From Halolactibacillus sp051746745 (lineage in GTDB: Bacteria > Bacillota > Bacilli > Bacillales > Amphibacillaceae), in NCBI GenBank assembly GCA_051746745.1, contig JBNJFJ010000011.1, positions 1 through 43,400 on the forward strand: a stretch of DNA of 43,400 nt, read 5' to 3'. The translations under genes were made by a program, and so were the position numbers. Numbering within the stretch: position 1 is the first letter of the stretch; each line of letters opens with the position of its first letter. This document shows positions 32,065-39,837 of this stretch, one piece after another. The notes below the pieces were generated by a model. The model was not told the origin of the DNA, searched no databases, and was given only the letters and a program-made list of their open reading frames with translations.

Positions 32065-32286
32065 TCACATGTTTCGGCTCTTTTTATGCAGCTGAAACAT
32101 GTGTTTTATTTTGTGTTTTTTCTTCTGTGGTTCAACTGGTTTGCAAGTAAAATGCAAAAGATTCCGGGTCTTATAGTTCTTAAAATTATGATAGTCGTAT
32201 ACGACGTAATTTAAGACGTTGATTTTATTATTAATACCTTCAATATGGTCGTTATCGTATGTATATTCAAAGGCATTATTTGTATT
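32065..32286 (-). pseudogene. ISL3-family transposase, C-terminal remnant
   Basis: Reading the minus strand, the frame ending at the TGA at 32065-32067 encodes YDNDHIEGINNKINVLNYVV, then YDYHNFKNYKTRNLLHF. This matches the end of ISL3 transposases, in which NGPxEGINxKIK holds the catalytic Glu of the DDE triad and is followed by an aromatic YGYRNFxxFRxRI run. An in-frame TAA stop at about 32289 closes it upstream and no start remains. The basic K residues of the KVIKR segment are changed, indicating decay. It cannot be functional. Confidence 0.72.
32066..32103. terminator. Hairpin at the end of the ISL3 relic
   Basis: CACATGTTTC (32066-32075) pairs perfectly with GAAACATGTG (32094-32103), with an inner GCT/AGC. 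TTTTATTTT follows on the plus strand. It is probably the element's own protective terminator. Confidence 0.65.
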
Positions 32287-32307
32287 TTATGCACAATATG
32301 TTAATAT
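32280..32307 (+). promoter_or_regulatory. Possible promoter of the lipoprotein gene
   Basis: TTGTAT (32280-32285), 16-nt spacer, TAATAT (32302-32307). An inverted repeat TTCTTAAA/TTTAAGAA lies between it and the gene (about 32350-32381). Weak evidence. Confidence 0.35.
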
Positions 32308-32412
32308 ATAGATATAGTTTCTGTTATGAGGCATTTTCTAAAATAGTTATTCTTAAAACTCAACTAAGAAGGGTTTAAGAATTACTTATTTTATAGAGGG
32401 AGGAAAATGAAA

Positions 32413-32949
32413 ATGAAAAAAATTTTTTTAATCTTTGTTTTGATCTTTGTTTTTTCTGGTTGCTCGAACTCTGACAAAGGGGCAAATACACCTCCTGAAG
32501 CTCTTAAGGATTATAGTAACTCTACTGAAGAAATACTCTATTACTTAGAGGAAGAAGGTGTTGTCATATTTAAAACCAACGACCAACTTGTGATTGGTAG
32601 TTTAACAAAAGATTCAACATATAAGTATAACGGTAATGGAGAAAATTCTACCATGCCAGTTATGAAGACAGCGACTGGCACTGAGCCATTGGACTTTTTT
32701 TATGGCGATCAATATGTGCACCCAGATTCAAATAAGCGATTTATATGGGGACTCGTTAACATCAAGGATGTTTCTGAAGTGGCCATTCAATATTATACGA
32801 AAGATGGTAAGCTTATTTACTCACAAACAGCCAAAGTTAATAACAATGTTTTTCTAATTGAATTTTATGGTGACTATAATTTGGCGGATCGTACTGTTTT
32901 AATGTTAAAAGATTCAAACAACCAACTCATAAAAAAATATGAGTATTGA
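32413..32949 (+). CDS. Putative lipoprotein of unknown function
   Basis: A 178-residue protein with a lipoprotein signal: KK, a hydrophobic core and the lipobox FSGC with the cysteine at residue 17. A linker and a domain of about 140 residues with alternating hydrophobic/polar stretches (YYLEEEGVVIFKTNDQLVIG; FIWGLVNIKDVSEVAIQYYTK) follow. No family is recognised. The ATG at 32413 is preferred because AGGGAGG then lies nine bases upstream; an ATG at 32407 is only three bases away. It is AT-rich like the adjoining IS relic and is probably acquired. It stands alone on the plus strand. Confidence 0.7.
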   Translation: MKKIFLIFVLIFVFSGCSNSDKGANTPPEALKDYSNSTEEILYYLEEEGVVIFKTNDQLVIGSLTKDSTYKYNGNGENSTMPVMKTATGTEPLDFFYGDQYVHPDSNKRFIWGLVNIKDVSEVAIQYYTKDGKLIYSQTAKVNNNVFLIEFYGDYNLADRTVLMLKDSNNQLIKKYEY

Positions 32950-33087
32950 TTTAAGGGGTTAGAGTAGATATTGAATTATATTGTAAGGGTCCATTTGAAA
33001 ACGCGTGAGGTAACTTGTAGCATGAGGATTAAAGATGATGTTGAAAAATAGACGTTTGAGATGACTTAATCAAAGAGAGGAGAGAAC

Positions 33088-33600
33088 ATGACGACATACT
33101 ATTTTGATATGCCTGCACTTACAAATTCAATGAAGCGTGTTCCTGTAAAAGTAAATGGTGTTAATGTCTTTGTCCTTGAAAAGTTTTTTATAAACACTTG
33201 GCAAAAAATTTTAACCGGTATCATGCCAGGGTTCATCACCAATATACAGGTGCGTCGTAAAGAAGAGGTGATTGCAAAGACAATTGATACAGTAAAGATT
33301 TTTGGTCGTCCTCGGTGGACATTATTTGATTTAAAAAAGCAGTCAACATATCTCTTAAAAGACCAAAGCATGGTGAAATCTCATCCACGAGCGAGTGTTT
33401 CAATCGATGGATTGGAATATAAAATTGAGAAAGACTTTGGCAGTAAAAAAACAAAGGTATGGTTAAATGATGAAGTCGTTATTACGATGTCGTATGATAA
33501 AGCATTACCGCCTCGCAGTTATCGGATTGATTTTTTCGTGGATCATTTAAATGAAGCGCTGTTTGTCTGTTTGTTGTATACATATGATTTAGGGGTTTAA
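33088..33600 (+). CDS. Tubby-C-terminal-like domain protein
   Basis: A 170-residue soluble protein made mainly of short beta strands. It resembles the tubby C-terminal/LURP-one-like fold seen in small Bacillales proteins (YxjI relatives): paired segments of the type VNVFVLEKFFINTWQ, WTLFDLKKQSTYLLK, and a final hydrophobic helix VDHLNEALFVCLLYTYDLG that would form the barrel core. Function is unknown. AGAGAGGAGAGAAC precedes the ATG. It ends before a perfect bidirectional terminator, convergent with the MATE gene. The fold call is tentative. Confidence 0.5.
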   Translation: MTTYYFDMPALTNSMKRVPVKVNGVNVFVLEKFFINTWQKILTGIMPGFITNIQVRRKEEVIAKTIDTVKIFGRPRWTLFDLKKQSTYLLKDQSMVKSHPRASVSIDGLEYKIEKDFGSKKTKVWLNDEVVITMSYDKALPPRSYRIDFFVDHLNEALFVCLLYTYDLGV

Positions 33601-33688
33601 CTATTGAAATGGCGCGTCAATGCTTAGTATTCAGAAACCTCATCATATGAGAGATTGTTTAATTAAGTTACGAATACATAATGAGACA

Positions 33689-33722
33689 ACAAAAACCGGT
33701 ACAGATCTGTACCGGTTTTTGT
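33689..33722. terminator. Bidirectional terminator, perfect 34-nt palindrome
   Basis: Arms ACAAAAACCGGTACAGA and its complement meet without a loop. A5/T5 runs on both sides end the convergent tubby-like and MATE genes. Confidence 0.9.
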
Positions 33723-33740
33723 ATGCATGACGTTATGTTA

Positions 33741-35105
33741 TTAATGATTTGCTACGATCTCTTTCTGTTTGCGATAAATAATCCTTAACCGTGTTAAAAA
33801 GCCAATCGCTGCACCTGTTAAGCCAATGGAAATCCCAATCCATAAACCAAACGGTCCTAAGTCCGTAAACCGGGCCAGTGAGTAGCCAATCGGAATCCCA
33901 AGTAACCAGTAAGACACAAACGCGATGAAAAATGGCACTTTAACATCTTTATAACCGCGTAAAACGCCTTGTAAACCAGCTTGCGCTCCGTCAGAGAGCT
34001 GATAGAGAATCGCAATTAAGAAGAGATTACCGGCATAACGAATGACTTCAGGGTCGGTCGAGTACCAGCTGGCAATCCATTCACGGTTAAAGAACATAAA
34101 GATGGCCGCAAGGCCAAGGACACCAATGCCACTTAACACCCCAAGAAAACCGTATTGTTTTGCGTTATCTAATCGTTCACCGCCGACAGAGAAACCAACG
34201 ACAATCGTTAAGGCCATTGATAAACTCAACGGAATCATAAAGATTAGCGTTGTAAAACTGATGACGACTTGATTTGCTGCAATAACAACGGTTGAGAACA
34301 TCGCCCCGATGAGTAAGGTCACAACCGAAAAGATACTAGCTTCAAAGAAGATGGATAAACCAATTGGCACTCCGATTTTTAACTGTTCTTTAAAAGAAGA
34401 AAGGGAAGGCTTGACCCAATCAACAAAGATCCGGAACCGTCTAATCATATCAATCTTAAACAGCATAAACATACTCGCTATAAGGATCACCCAAAAAGTT
34501 AACCCTGTCGCATAACCAGCCCCAATACCACCGAGGGCAGGTAGACCAAACTTACCGAAGATCAAACTATAGTTAAAGAAAATATTAAAAGGAACGGCCA
34601 GGATGGTGATAAACATTGAAATCCGTGTGAGACCTTGTCCATCATAAAAGTTTCTTAAAACATTTGAAACAAACAGGGGAATAATCCCAAAGGCCAACCC
34701 ACCTAAGTAGTTTTTAGCAATGTGTTGGACACCAGGTTCTAAATCCATAATGTTTAAAATCGGTGAGACAAGAAAGACCCCCGCGACAATAATCGTTACC
34801 GCAATCATAAAGGCTAAATAAATCGCCTGCATAACCGTGTTATGAATTTTATGTTCTTCATTGCGCCCCAAGTGATGGGCAATGATTGGTGTGACGGCTA
34901 AGGTAACACCATTCATCCCTGTGAAAACAGGTGACCAAACACTGGCACCAATCGCAACACCAGCTAAGTCAGTCGTACCGACTCGCCCAGCCATGACGGT
35001 ATCAACTAAGTTCATCATCGAAAGACTGATTTGTGTCACCATAATCGGCCACATAATTCTTAAAAATAATTGAAACTTTTCTTTCACTGTTTCTGCATGA
35101 TACAT
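33741..35105 (-). CDS. MATE family multidrug/Na+-coupled efflux transporter
   Basis: A 454-residue, twelve-helix transporter of the MATE family, NorM type, which exports cationic drugs in exchange for Na+ or H+. Typical segments are IMWPIMVTQISLSMMNLVDT, then VDTVMAGRVGTTDLAGVAIG in the first helices, and FNIFFNYSLIFGKFGLPALG in the middle. The two six-helix halves are of normal length. The ATG at 35105 has GAGGGGGT six bases upstream; an in-frame ATG at 35126 has none. A 22-base inverted repeat at 35163-35184, upstream of the start, looks like a repressor operator. Substrate unknown. Confidence 0.93.
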   Translation of the reverse strand: MYHAETVKEKFQLFLRIMWPIMVTQISLSMMNLVDTVMAGRVGTTDLAGVAIGASVWSPVFTGMNGVTLAVTPIIAHHLGRNEEHKIHNTVMQAIYLAFMIAVTIIVAGVFLVSPILNIMDLEPGVQHIAKNYLGGLAFGIIPLFVSNVLRNFYDGQGLTRISMFITILAVPFNIFFNYSLIFGKFGLPALGGIGAGYATGLTFWVILIASMFMLFKIDMIRRFRIFVDWVKPSLSSFKEQLKIGVPIGLSIFFEASIFSVVTLLIGAMFSTVVIAANQVVISFTTLIFMIPLSLSMALTIVVGFSVGGERLDNAKQYGFLGVLSGIGVLGLAAIFMFFNREWIASWYSTDPEVIRYAGNLFLIAILYQLSDGAQAGLQGVLRGYKDVKVPFFIAFVSYWLLGIPIGYSLARFTDLGPFGLWIGISIGLTGAAIGFLTRLRIIYRKQKEIVANH

Positions 35106-35162
35106 AGAATACCCCCTCAAACACATACATCTCTTTATCTCTGTTAGTGTTTTGAATGTGTA

Positions 35163-35184
35163 GATTAACCGAGGTCGGTTAATC
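35163..35184. promoter_or_regulatory. Operator-like inverted repeat upstream of the MATE gene
   Basis: GATTAACCGA and TCGGTTAATC face each other across GG. This is the size and shape of TetR-family operators. No regulator gene is adjacent. Confidence 0.55.
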
Positions 35185-35190
35185 CATAAG

Positions 35191-35214
35191 AAAATCCCTC
35201 ACAGGCGTGAGGGA
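35191..35214 (-). terminator. Terminator of the HAD hydrolase gene
   Basis: TCCCTCAC and GTGAGGGA pair around four bases, with TTTTCTTA following on the minus strand. Confidence 0.85.
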
Positions 35215-35271
35215 AGCGTTTGTCCGTTTAGATTATCCTATCAAAGAACCTCGGAAAAGACAATCTTTTCA

Positions 35272-36045
35272 CTATAAGCGCTTAATAATCGGTAATACGT
35301 CATTTAACCGTGTGACTTCATAGGTTGGTTGAACATCGGTTGCTGTTTGGTTGTGGTGGTTAATCCAAATATTTTTCATTCCTAACCGATTGGAACCTAA
35401 AATATCCGTATTTAAATTATCACCAATCATAATCGCGTCTTCTTTATTCGTGTCTGCTAGCTTGAGTGCATGTTCAAAGATCGCTGGGTCCGGCTTACCG
35501 CGACCAAACTCACCAGAAATAACAATATGATCAAATCGTTCAGCAATCTCCGGTGTAATTTTTAATTTCGTGCGTTGTAATGACGAAGCACCATTTGTTA
35601 AAAGAAGAAGGGTGTAATCGTCTTTTAATGCATCAAGCACCGCGTAAGTTTCTTCATAAGTAAAGGGATGTTGTTTACGCTCAAAGATGAATTTTTCACG
35701 TAACTCAATCGCAAGCGTCTCATCATCAATCCCAATAGCCAGTAAACCTTCCTTCCAGGCGTTTAATTGATAACCTGGTATTGTTTCTTTCATACTTTGA
35801 AACGCCTCACCAGGGTCATCAAAAGTGCCCCATAGCCCTTCGAATGGATTAATCCCAATCATTTGTGTATGTTCATACGTTGGGTAGGTTTGATAGAGGC
35901 GACGGGCTGCCGCTCTTACCGCTTCTTCTAACGCTTTACTGTCGACACCTTCTACTGATTCACACGTCTTATCAAAAGCTGTCTGAATACTTTTTTTATC
36001 CCATAGTAAGGTGTCATCTAAATCAAAACAAATGGTCTTTAACAT
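35272..36045 (-). CDS. HAD family hydrolase (YjjG-type subclass)
   Basis: A 257-residue phosphohydrolase of the haloacid dehalogenase superfamily. Motif I is FDLDDTLLWD (nucleophile D in DxD), motif II LLLTNGAS, the motif III lysine is in GRGKPDPAIF, and motif IV is MIGDNLNTDILGS. A helical C1-type cap of about 110 residues lies between motifs I and II. Relatives dephosphorylate nucleotides or small sugars; the substrate cannot be told from sequence. ACGGAGGATATATA precedes the ATG. It is transcribed alone toward the MATE gene and has its own terminator. Confidence 0.9.
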   Translation of the reverse strand: MLKTICFDLDDTLLWDKKSIQTAFDKTCESVEGVDSKALEEAVRAAARRLYQTYPTYEHTQMIGINPFEGLWGTFDDPGEAFQSMKETIPGYQLNAWKEGLLAIGIDDETLAIELREKFIFERKQHPFTYEETYAVLDALKDDYTLLLLTNGASSLQRTKLKITPEIAERFDHIVISGEFGRGKPDPAIFEHALKLADTNKEDAIMIGDNLNTDILGSNRLGMKNIWINHHNQTATDVQPTYEVTRLNDVLPIIKRL

Positions 36046-36160
36046 TATATATCCTCCGTTTCCAGTCGCTATTATCTTTGGCTTCTATTATAACAAGGAA
36101 GAATTAAAACGACAGCGTTTTTTCAAAAAAGTTTGACAATAAACCGTAAATTCCTTTGAT

Positions 36161-36189
36161 TTGTGCTTTGAACATGGAATCGTTATAAT
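36161..36189 (+). promoter_or_regulatory. Possible promoter of yybS-gdpP-rplI
   Basis: TTGTGC (36161-36166), 17-nt spacer, TATAAT (36184-36189). A perfect TTGACA at 36133-36138 lacks a good partner. The rest of the 305-base gap 36046-36350 shows nothing else recognisable. Confidence 0.45.
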
Positions 36190-36350
36190 TATTTAAGCAT
36201 GAAACGACGCGTTTAATTGAAGGAATCACTCAGGAAACTGTTTTAACGGGTGGTTATTTGATATACTTAGATAGGTGGACTCACGTATAAAAGCTGAGTC
36301 GACTAGAGAAAAGAACGGTCGTAAATCTATGAATATATTGAGGTGTATGT

Positions 36351-37301
36351 ATGAAAGAACAACACAATCAATGGATCAAGGACTTGGTCATCTATGGGGC
36401 GTTATTTATTGTTTTACTTGTCGTCGCATCGATCTTACCAGCAGCTACCTTGTTCATTGTCGCGTTAATGCCTGTACCACTGACAATTTTCACGTACAAA
36501 TATGGTTATAAGCGCGGATTATTAATGAGTGGCATTGTTTTAGTGAGCACCTTGTTGTTTGCTTTTACGTTATTTTTAATTTCTTTACCATTAGCTGGTC
36601 TGTCGATTATTGTCGGACTATTCGTAGGAGAAGCGATGCGCAAACAAAAGCATCCCTATGAAACGCTAGCGCAAGGCACGCTCGGTTATATGGTTGGTTT
36701 TATTATTCTTGTCTTTGTGATTGAGAATCTGATGGGTGTTAGTTTGATGACAGAATATCGGGTCATTATTCAAGAATCACTCATGCAGTCAGAACAATTG
36801 ATGCAAGGGACAGGTATTGAAGTAACTGAGGAGATGCTAAATACGATTGAACAACAGATGTTAATTGTCTTAGATCTCTTACCTGCGATTTTACTGATTG
36901 GCTCATTTATTTTTGCGCTTATCTTACAGTGGCTTAGTTACAAACTGGTGAATAATATTCATCAAGAAGCAAACTTCCGCTTCCCACCGTTTTATCGTTT
37001 ACAACTACCTAAAGCCACTATTTGGCTGTTTTTAGTCGTGATGGTGATTGACTTTATTGATTTTGGCGCAGATGCTTTCATGACGATTGTATTAATGAAT
37101 GTGTTAATAGTCTTTGGGTTATTATTCTCGATTCAAGGATTATCCTTTATGTTCTATTACTTACAGTATAAGAAGCAGTCAAAAGTATTGGGGATTGTTC
37201 TCTTTGTCATTGGCTTAGTGATTTTACCCGTAGGTCTGTACGTCACCCGAATCTTAGGTATAATTGATATAGGCTTTATGTTACGGAAACGCTTAAAATA
37301 A
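36351..37301 (+). CDS. yybS: DUF2232 membrane protein YybS
   Basis: A 316-residue integral membrane protein with about eight hydrophobic segments, matching the DUF2232/YybS family that precedes gdpP in Bacilli. A charged amphipathic segment (about residues 138-170, QESLMQSEQLMQGTGIEVTE) interrupts the helices. The function is not known, though the family resembles small-molecule transport components. GAGGTG lies five bases before the ATG. gdpP and rplI follow closely in one operon. Confidence 0.88.
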   Translation: MKEQHNQWIKDLVIYGALFIVLLVVASILPAATLFIVALMPVPLTIFTYKYGYKRGLLMSGIVLVSTLLFAFTLFLISLPLAGLSIIVGLFVGEAMRKQKHPYETLAQGTLGYMVGFIILVFVIENLMGVSLMTEYRVIIQESLMQSEQLMQGTGIEVTEEMLNTIEQQMLIVLDLLPAILLIGSFIFALILQWLSYKLVNNIHQEANFRFPPFYRLQLPKATIWLFLVVMVIDFIDFGADAFMTIVLMNVLIVFGLLFSIQGLSFMFYYLQYKKQSKVLGIVLFVIGLVILPVGLYVTRILGIIDIGFMLRKRLK

Positions 37302-37336
37302 TGACACCATCCTCAGATTAGTAGGAGTTGAAGACG

Positions 37337-39310
37337 ATGCAAAAATGGTGGAGGAAACCAGAACTAAAAAAGCACATCATCATTAATTATGTGCTATCCT
37401 TTTTACTTTTAGGGTTTACATGGTTTATCGCATGGCCACTTGGTTTACTGATGACCATTCTTCTAGGTCTTGCGCTTTACTATACCATTAAGCAAGAACA
37501 TCAAATTACAGAAGAACAAGAAGAATATATCTCCACCCTTTCTCATCGGGTGAAGAAGGTCGGAGAAGAAGCGCTCCTTGAGATGCCGATTGGTATTGTG
37601 CTCTATAGTGAGAACTACCAAATTGAATGGGCCAATCGCTTTATGAATGGCTTTAGTGAAAGTGATACCCTTGTCGGGGAATCACTCGATGTGTTCGACC
37701 AACAGTTACTACAAGCAATCAAAGAAGAAAAAGACCATATTACGATTGATGTCGAAGACAAAAGCTTTCTCGTCTCAATCAGAAAAGAAGAACGGTTACT
37801 GTATTTCTCAGACCGAACGAAACAAATTGATATCCAAACTCGTTACTCTAATGAGAAAACGGTGTTAGGGATTATCTTTTTAGATAACTATGAGGAAATC
37901 ACCTCAGGCATGGATGATACCGCAAAAAGTCATGTCAACTCTGATGTGACATCCTTACTCAATGAATGGTCATCTCGTTATGGGATTTATTTAAAACGGA
38001 TTTCACAAGAACGCTTTTTAGCGATTTTAAATAAAGAAATTCTTAAAGAATTAGAACAGACGAAGTTTGATGTTTTAGACGAAGTGCGTGAACTCATTTC
38101 TGATAATAAAAATGTCCCGCTTACGTTAAGTTTTGGCGTCGGTTACGGCGATCTTTCACTGCCGCAGCTCGGTGAATTAGCCCAGTCTAGTTTAGATCTT
38201 GCGTTAGGCCGAGGCGGGGACCAAGTGGTCTTAAAAGAACACGAAGGAAAGGTGCGCTTCTTTGGTGGGAAGACAAACCCAATGGAAAAACGTACCCGTG
38301 TTAGAGCCCGGGTCATCTCACATGCCTTACAAGACTTAGTCATCCAAAGTGAACAAGTGATGATTATGGGACATAAGAATCCCGATATGGATTCGATTGG
38401 TTCGGCGATTGGGGTCTTGAAAACGGCCCTCAGCAATGATGTTGAAGGTTATGTTGTTATTGATGAAGCAGAGTTTGACTCAGGTGTTGATCGCTTGATG
38501 GGTGAAGTAGAAGCAACCGCGCTAGGTGAGTACTTCATTACACGTGAAGAAGCGTTAGAAATGGTCACCAAACAAACGTTACTCGTTGTTGTTGATACCC
38601 ATAAACCGGCGCTTGTTCAAGAAGAAAAACTGCTTAATAAGACAGAACATGTCGTTGTGATTGACCACCATCGCCGCGGTGAAGACTTTATCGATCAACC
38701 GATCTTAGTTTATATGGAGCCGTATGCTTCTTCAACGGCTGAATTAATCACAGAATTACTTGAGTATCAGCCAAAACGATTAAGACTCACAAGTTTAGAA
38801 GCAACCGCGCTACTGGCGGGAATTATTGTCGATACGAAGAGCTTTACGTTAAGAACAGGGTCAAGAACCTTTGATGCCGCCTCGTATTTACGCTCTAAAG
38901 GTGCAGACACGATCTTAGTCCAACGCTTCTTAGAGGAAGATTTAGATATTTATGTTAAGCGTGCGCACATCATTGAACAAGCAATTATCCACCATGGACG
39001 TATTGCCATTGCCCGCGCACAAAAAGGTGAAAGCTTTGGACCGGTCGTAATTGCTCAAGCAGCCGATACGCTTCTCACGATGAGTGGGATAGAAGCGGCA
39101 TTTGTTATCTCAGAGCGAAGTGACGGACGAATTGGGATTAGTGCCCGGTCACTGGGTGATGTGAATGTCCAACGCGTGATGGAACAAATGGAAGGTGGCG
39201 GCCACTTAACGAATGCCGCTACACAACTCGCAGATACGTCGATTGAAGAAGCGTATGGTCAGCTTCTTGAAATATTAGATGAATTATTCGAAGGAGGAAA
39301 TGACGAATGA
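37337..39310 (+). CDS. gdpP: Cyclic-di-AMP phosphodiesterase GdpP
   Basis: Membrane-bound enzyme that hydrolyses c-di-AMP to pApA, controlling osmotic and cell-wall homeostasis. The 657-residue protein has two N-terminal transmembrane helices (about 15-52), a degenerate PAS domain (about 80-150), and a degenerate GGDEF domain with GRGGDQVVLK where GGDEF would be. The DHH-DHHA1 module has MGHKNPDMDSIGSA, VVIDHHRRG and GGGHLTNAA. The ATG at 37337 has TAGGAG ten bases upstream; the TTG at 37328 abuts it and is rejected. Its stop overlaps the rplI start by four bases (ATGA). Confidence 0.96.
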   Translation: MQKWWRKPELKKHIIINYVLSFLLLGFTWFIAWPLGLLMTILLGLALYYTIKQEHQITEEQEEYISTLSHRVKKVGEEALLEMPIGIVLYSENYQIEWANRFMNGFSESDTLVGESLDVFDQQLLQAIKEEKDHITIDVEDKSFLVSIRKEERLLYFSDRTKQIDIQTRYSNEKTVLGIIFLDNYEEITSGMDDTAKSHVNSDVTSLLNEWSSRYGIYLKRISQERFLAILNKEILKELEQTKFDVLDEVRELISDNKNVPLTLSFGVGYGDLSLPQLGELAQSSLDLALGRGGDQVVLKEHEGKVRFFGGKTNPMEKRTRVRARVISHALQDLVIQSEQVMIMGHKNPDMDSIGSAIGVLKTALSNDVEGYVVIDEAEFDSGVDRLMGEVEATALGEYFITREEALEMVTKQTLLVVVDTHKPALVQEEKLLNKTEHVVVIDHHRRGEDFIDQPILVYMEPYASSTAELITELLEYQPKRLRLTSLEATALLAGIIVDTKSFTLRTGSRTFDAASYLRSKGADTILVQRFLEEDLDIYVKRAHIIEQAIIHHGRIAIARAQKGESFGPVVIAQAADTLLTMSGIEAAFVISERSDGRIGISARSLGDVNVQRVMEQMEGGGHLTNAATQLADTSIEEAYGQLLEILDELFEGGNDE

Positions 39311-39753
39311 AAGTCATATTTACACAAGACGTGAAAGGTAAAGGGAAAAAAGGTGAAGTGAAAAATGTATCAGAAGGTTACGCGCGTAACTATTTATTGA
39401 AAAATAATTTAGCGATTGAAGCAACACCTGGTAACTTAAAAGGATTAGAAGCACAAAAAAATAAAGAAAAACAAAAAGAACAAGAAGAAGTAAAAGAAGC
39501 AGAAAAATTAAAAGATACGTTAAAGAAACTAGAAGTGACGTTGAAAACAAAAGCAGGTGAAGGCGGGCGTTTATTCGGTTCAATCACAAGTAAACAAATC
39601 GCTGAAGAACTACAAAAATCACACAAGATTAAAATTGATAAGCGAAAAATTGAACTGGATCAACCGATTCGTTCCCTTGGCTATACCAATGTCCCAGTGA
39701 AACTGCATAACGATGTGACAGGTGAAATTAAAGTACACGTACTAGAACAATAA
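39307..39753 (+). CDS. rplI: 50S ribosomal protein L9
   Basis: A 148-residue protein of the L1-stalk base, with the N-terminal RNA-binding domain (MKVIFTQDVKGKGKKGEVKN, YARNYLLKNNLAIEAT). A long charged central helix rich in Lys/Glu (residues 49-75) follows, then the C-terminal domain (GEGGRLFGSITSKQIAEEL). GAAGGAGG lies inside gdpP before the overlapping ATG, so it is translationally coupled. A terminator hairpin follows. Confidence 0.97.
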   Translation: MKVIFTQDVKGKGKKGEVKNVSEGYARNYLLKNNLAIEATPGNLKGLEAQKNKEKQKEQEEVKEAEKLKDTLKKLEVTLKTKAGEGGRLFGSITSKQIAEELQKSHKIKIDKRKIELDQPIRSLGYTNVPVKLHNDVTGEIKVHVLEQ

Positions 39754-39760
39754 CGATGTA

Positions 39761-39792
39761 AAAAGAGGGGAGTCATTCCTCTCTTTGTTTTT
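39761..39792 (+). terminator. Terminator after rplI
   Basis: AAAGAGGGGA pairs with TCCTCTCTTT (one G-U pair), followed by GTTTTTA. Confidence 0.8.
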
Positions 39793-39837
39793 ACCTGAAC
39801 GAGATGAGGGTGAAAACATATCAAGGGAGTGAACACG

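Larger units (their letters stand above)
32007..32286. mobile_element. Relic of an ISL3-family insertion sequence
   Basis: The stretch starts with GGTTCTTTGTCAAATGGTG, which resembles the terminal inverted repeat of ISL3 elements. It contains the C-terminal end of the transposase on the minus strand. The other end and most of the transposase are missing. It inserted next to the rpsR terminator. Confidence 0.7.
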
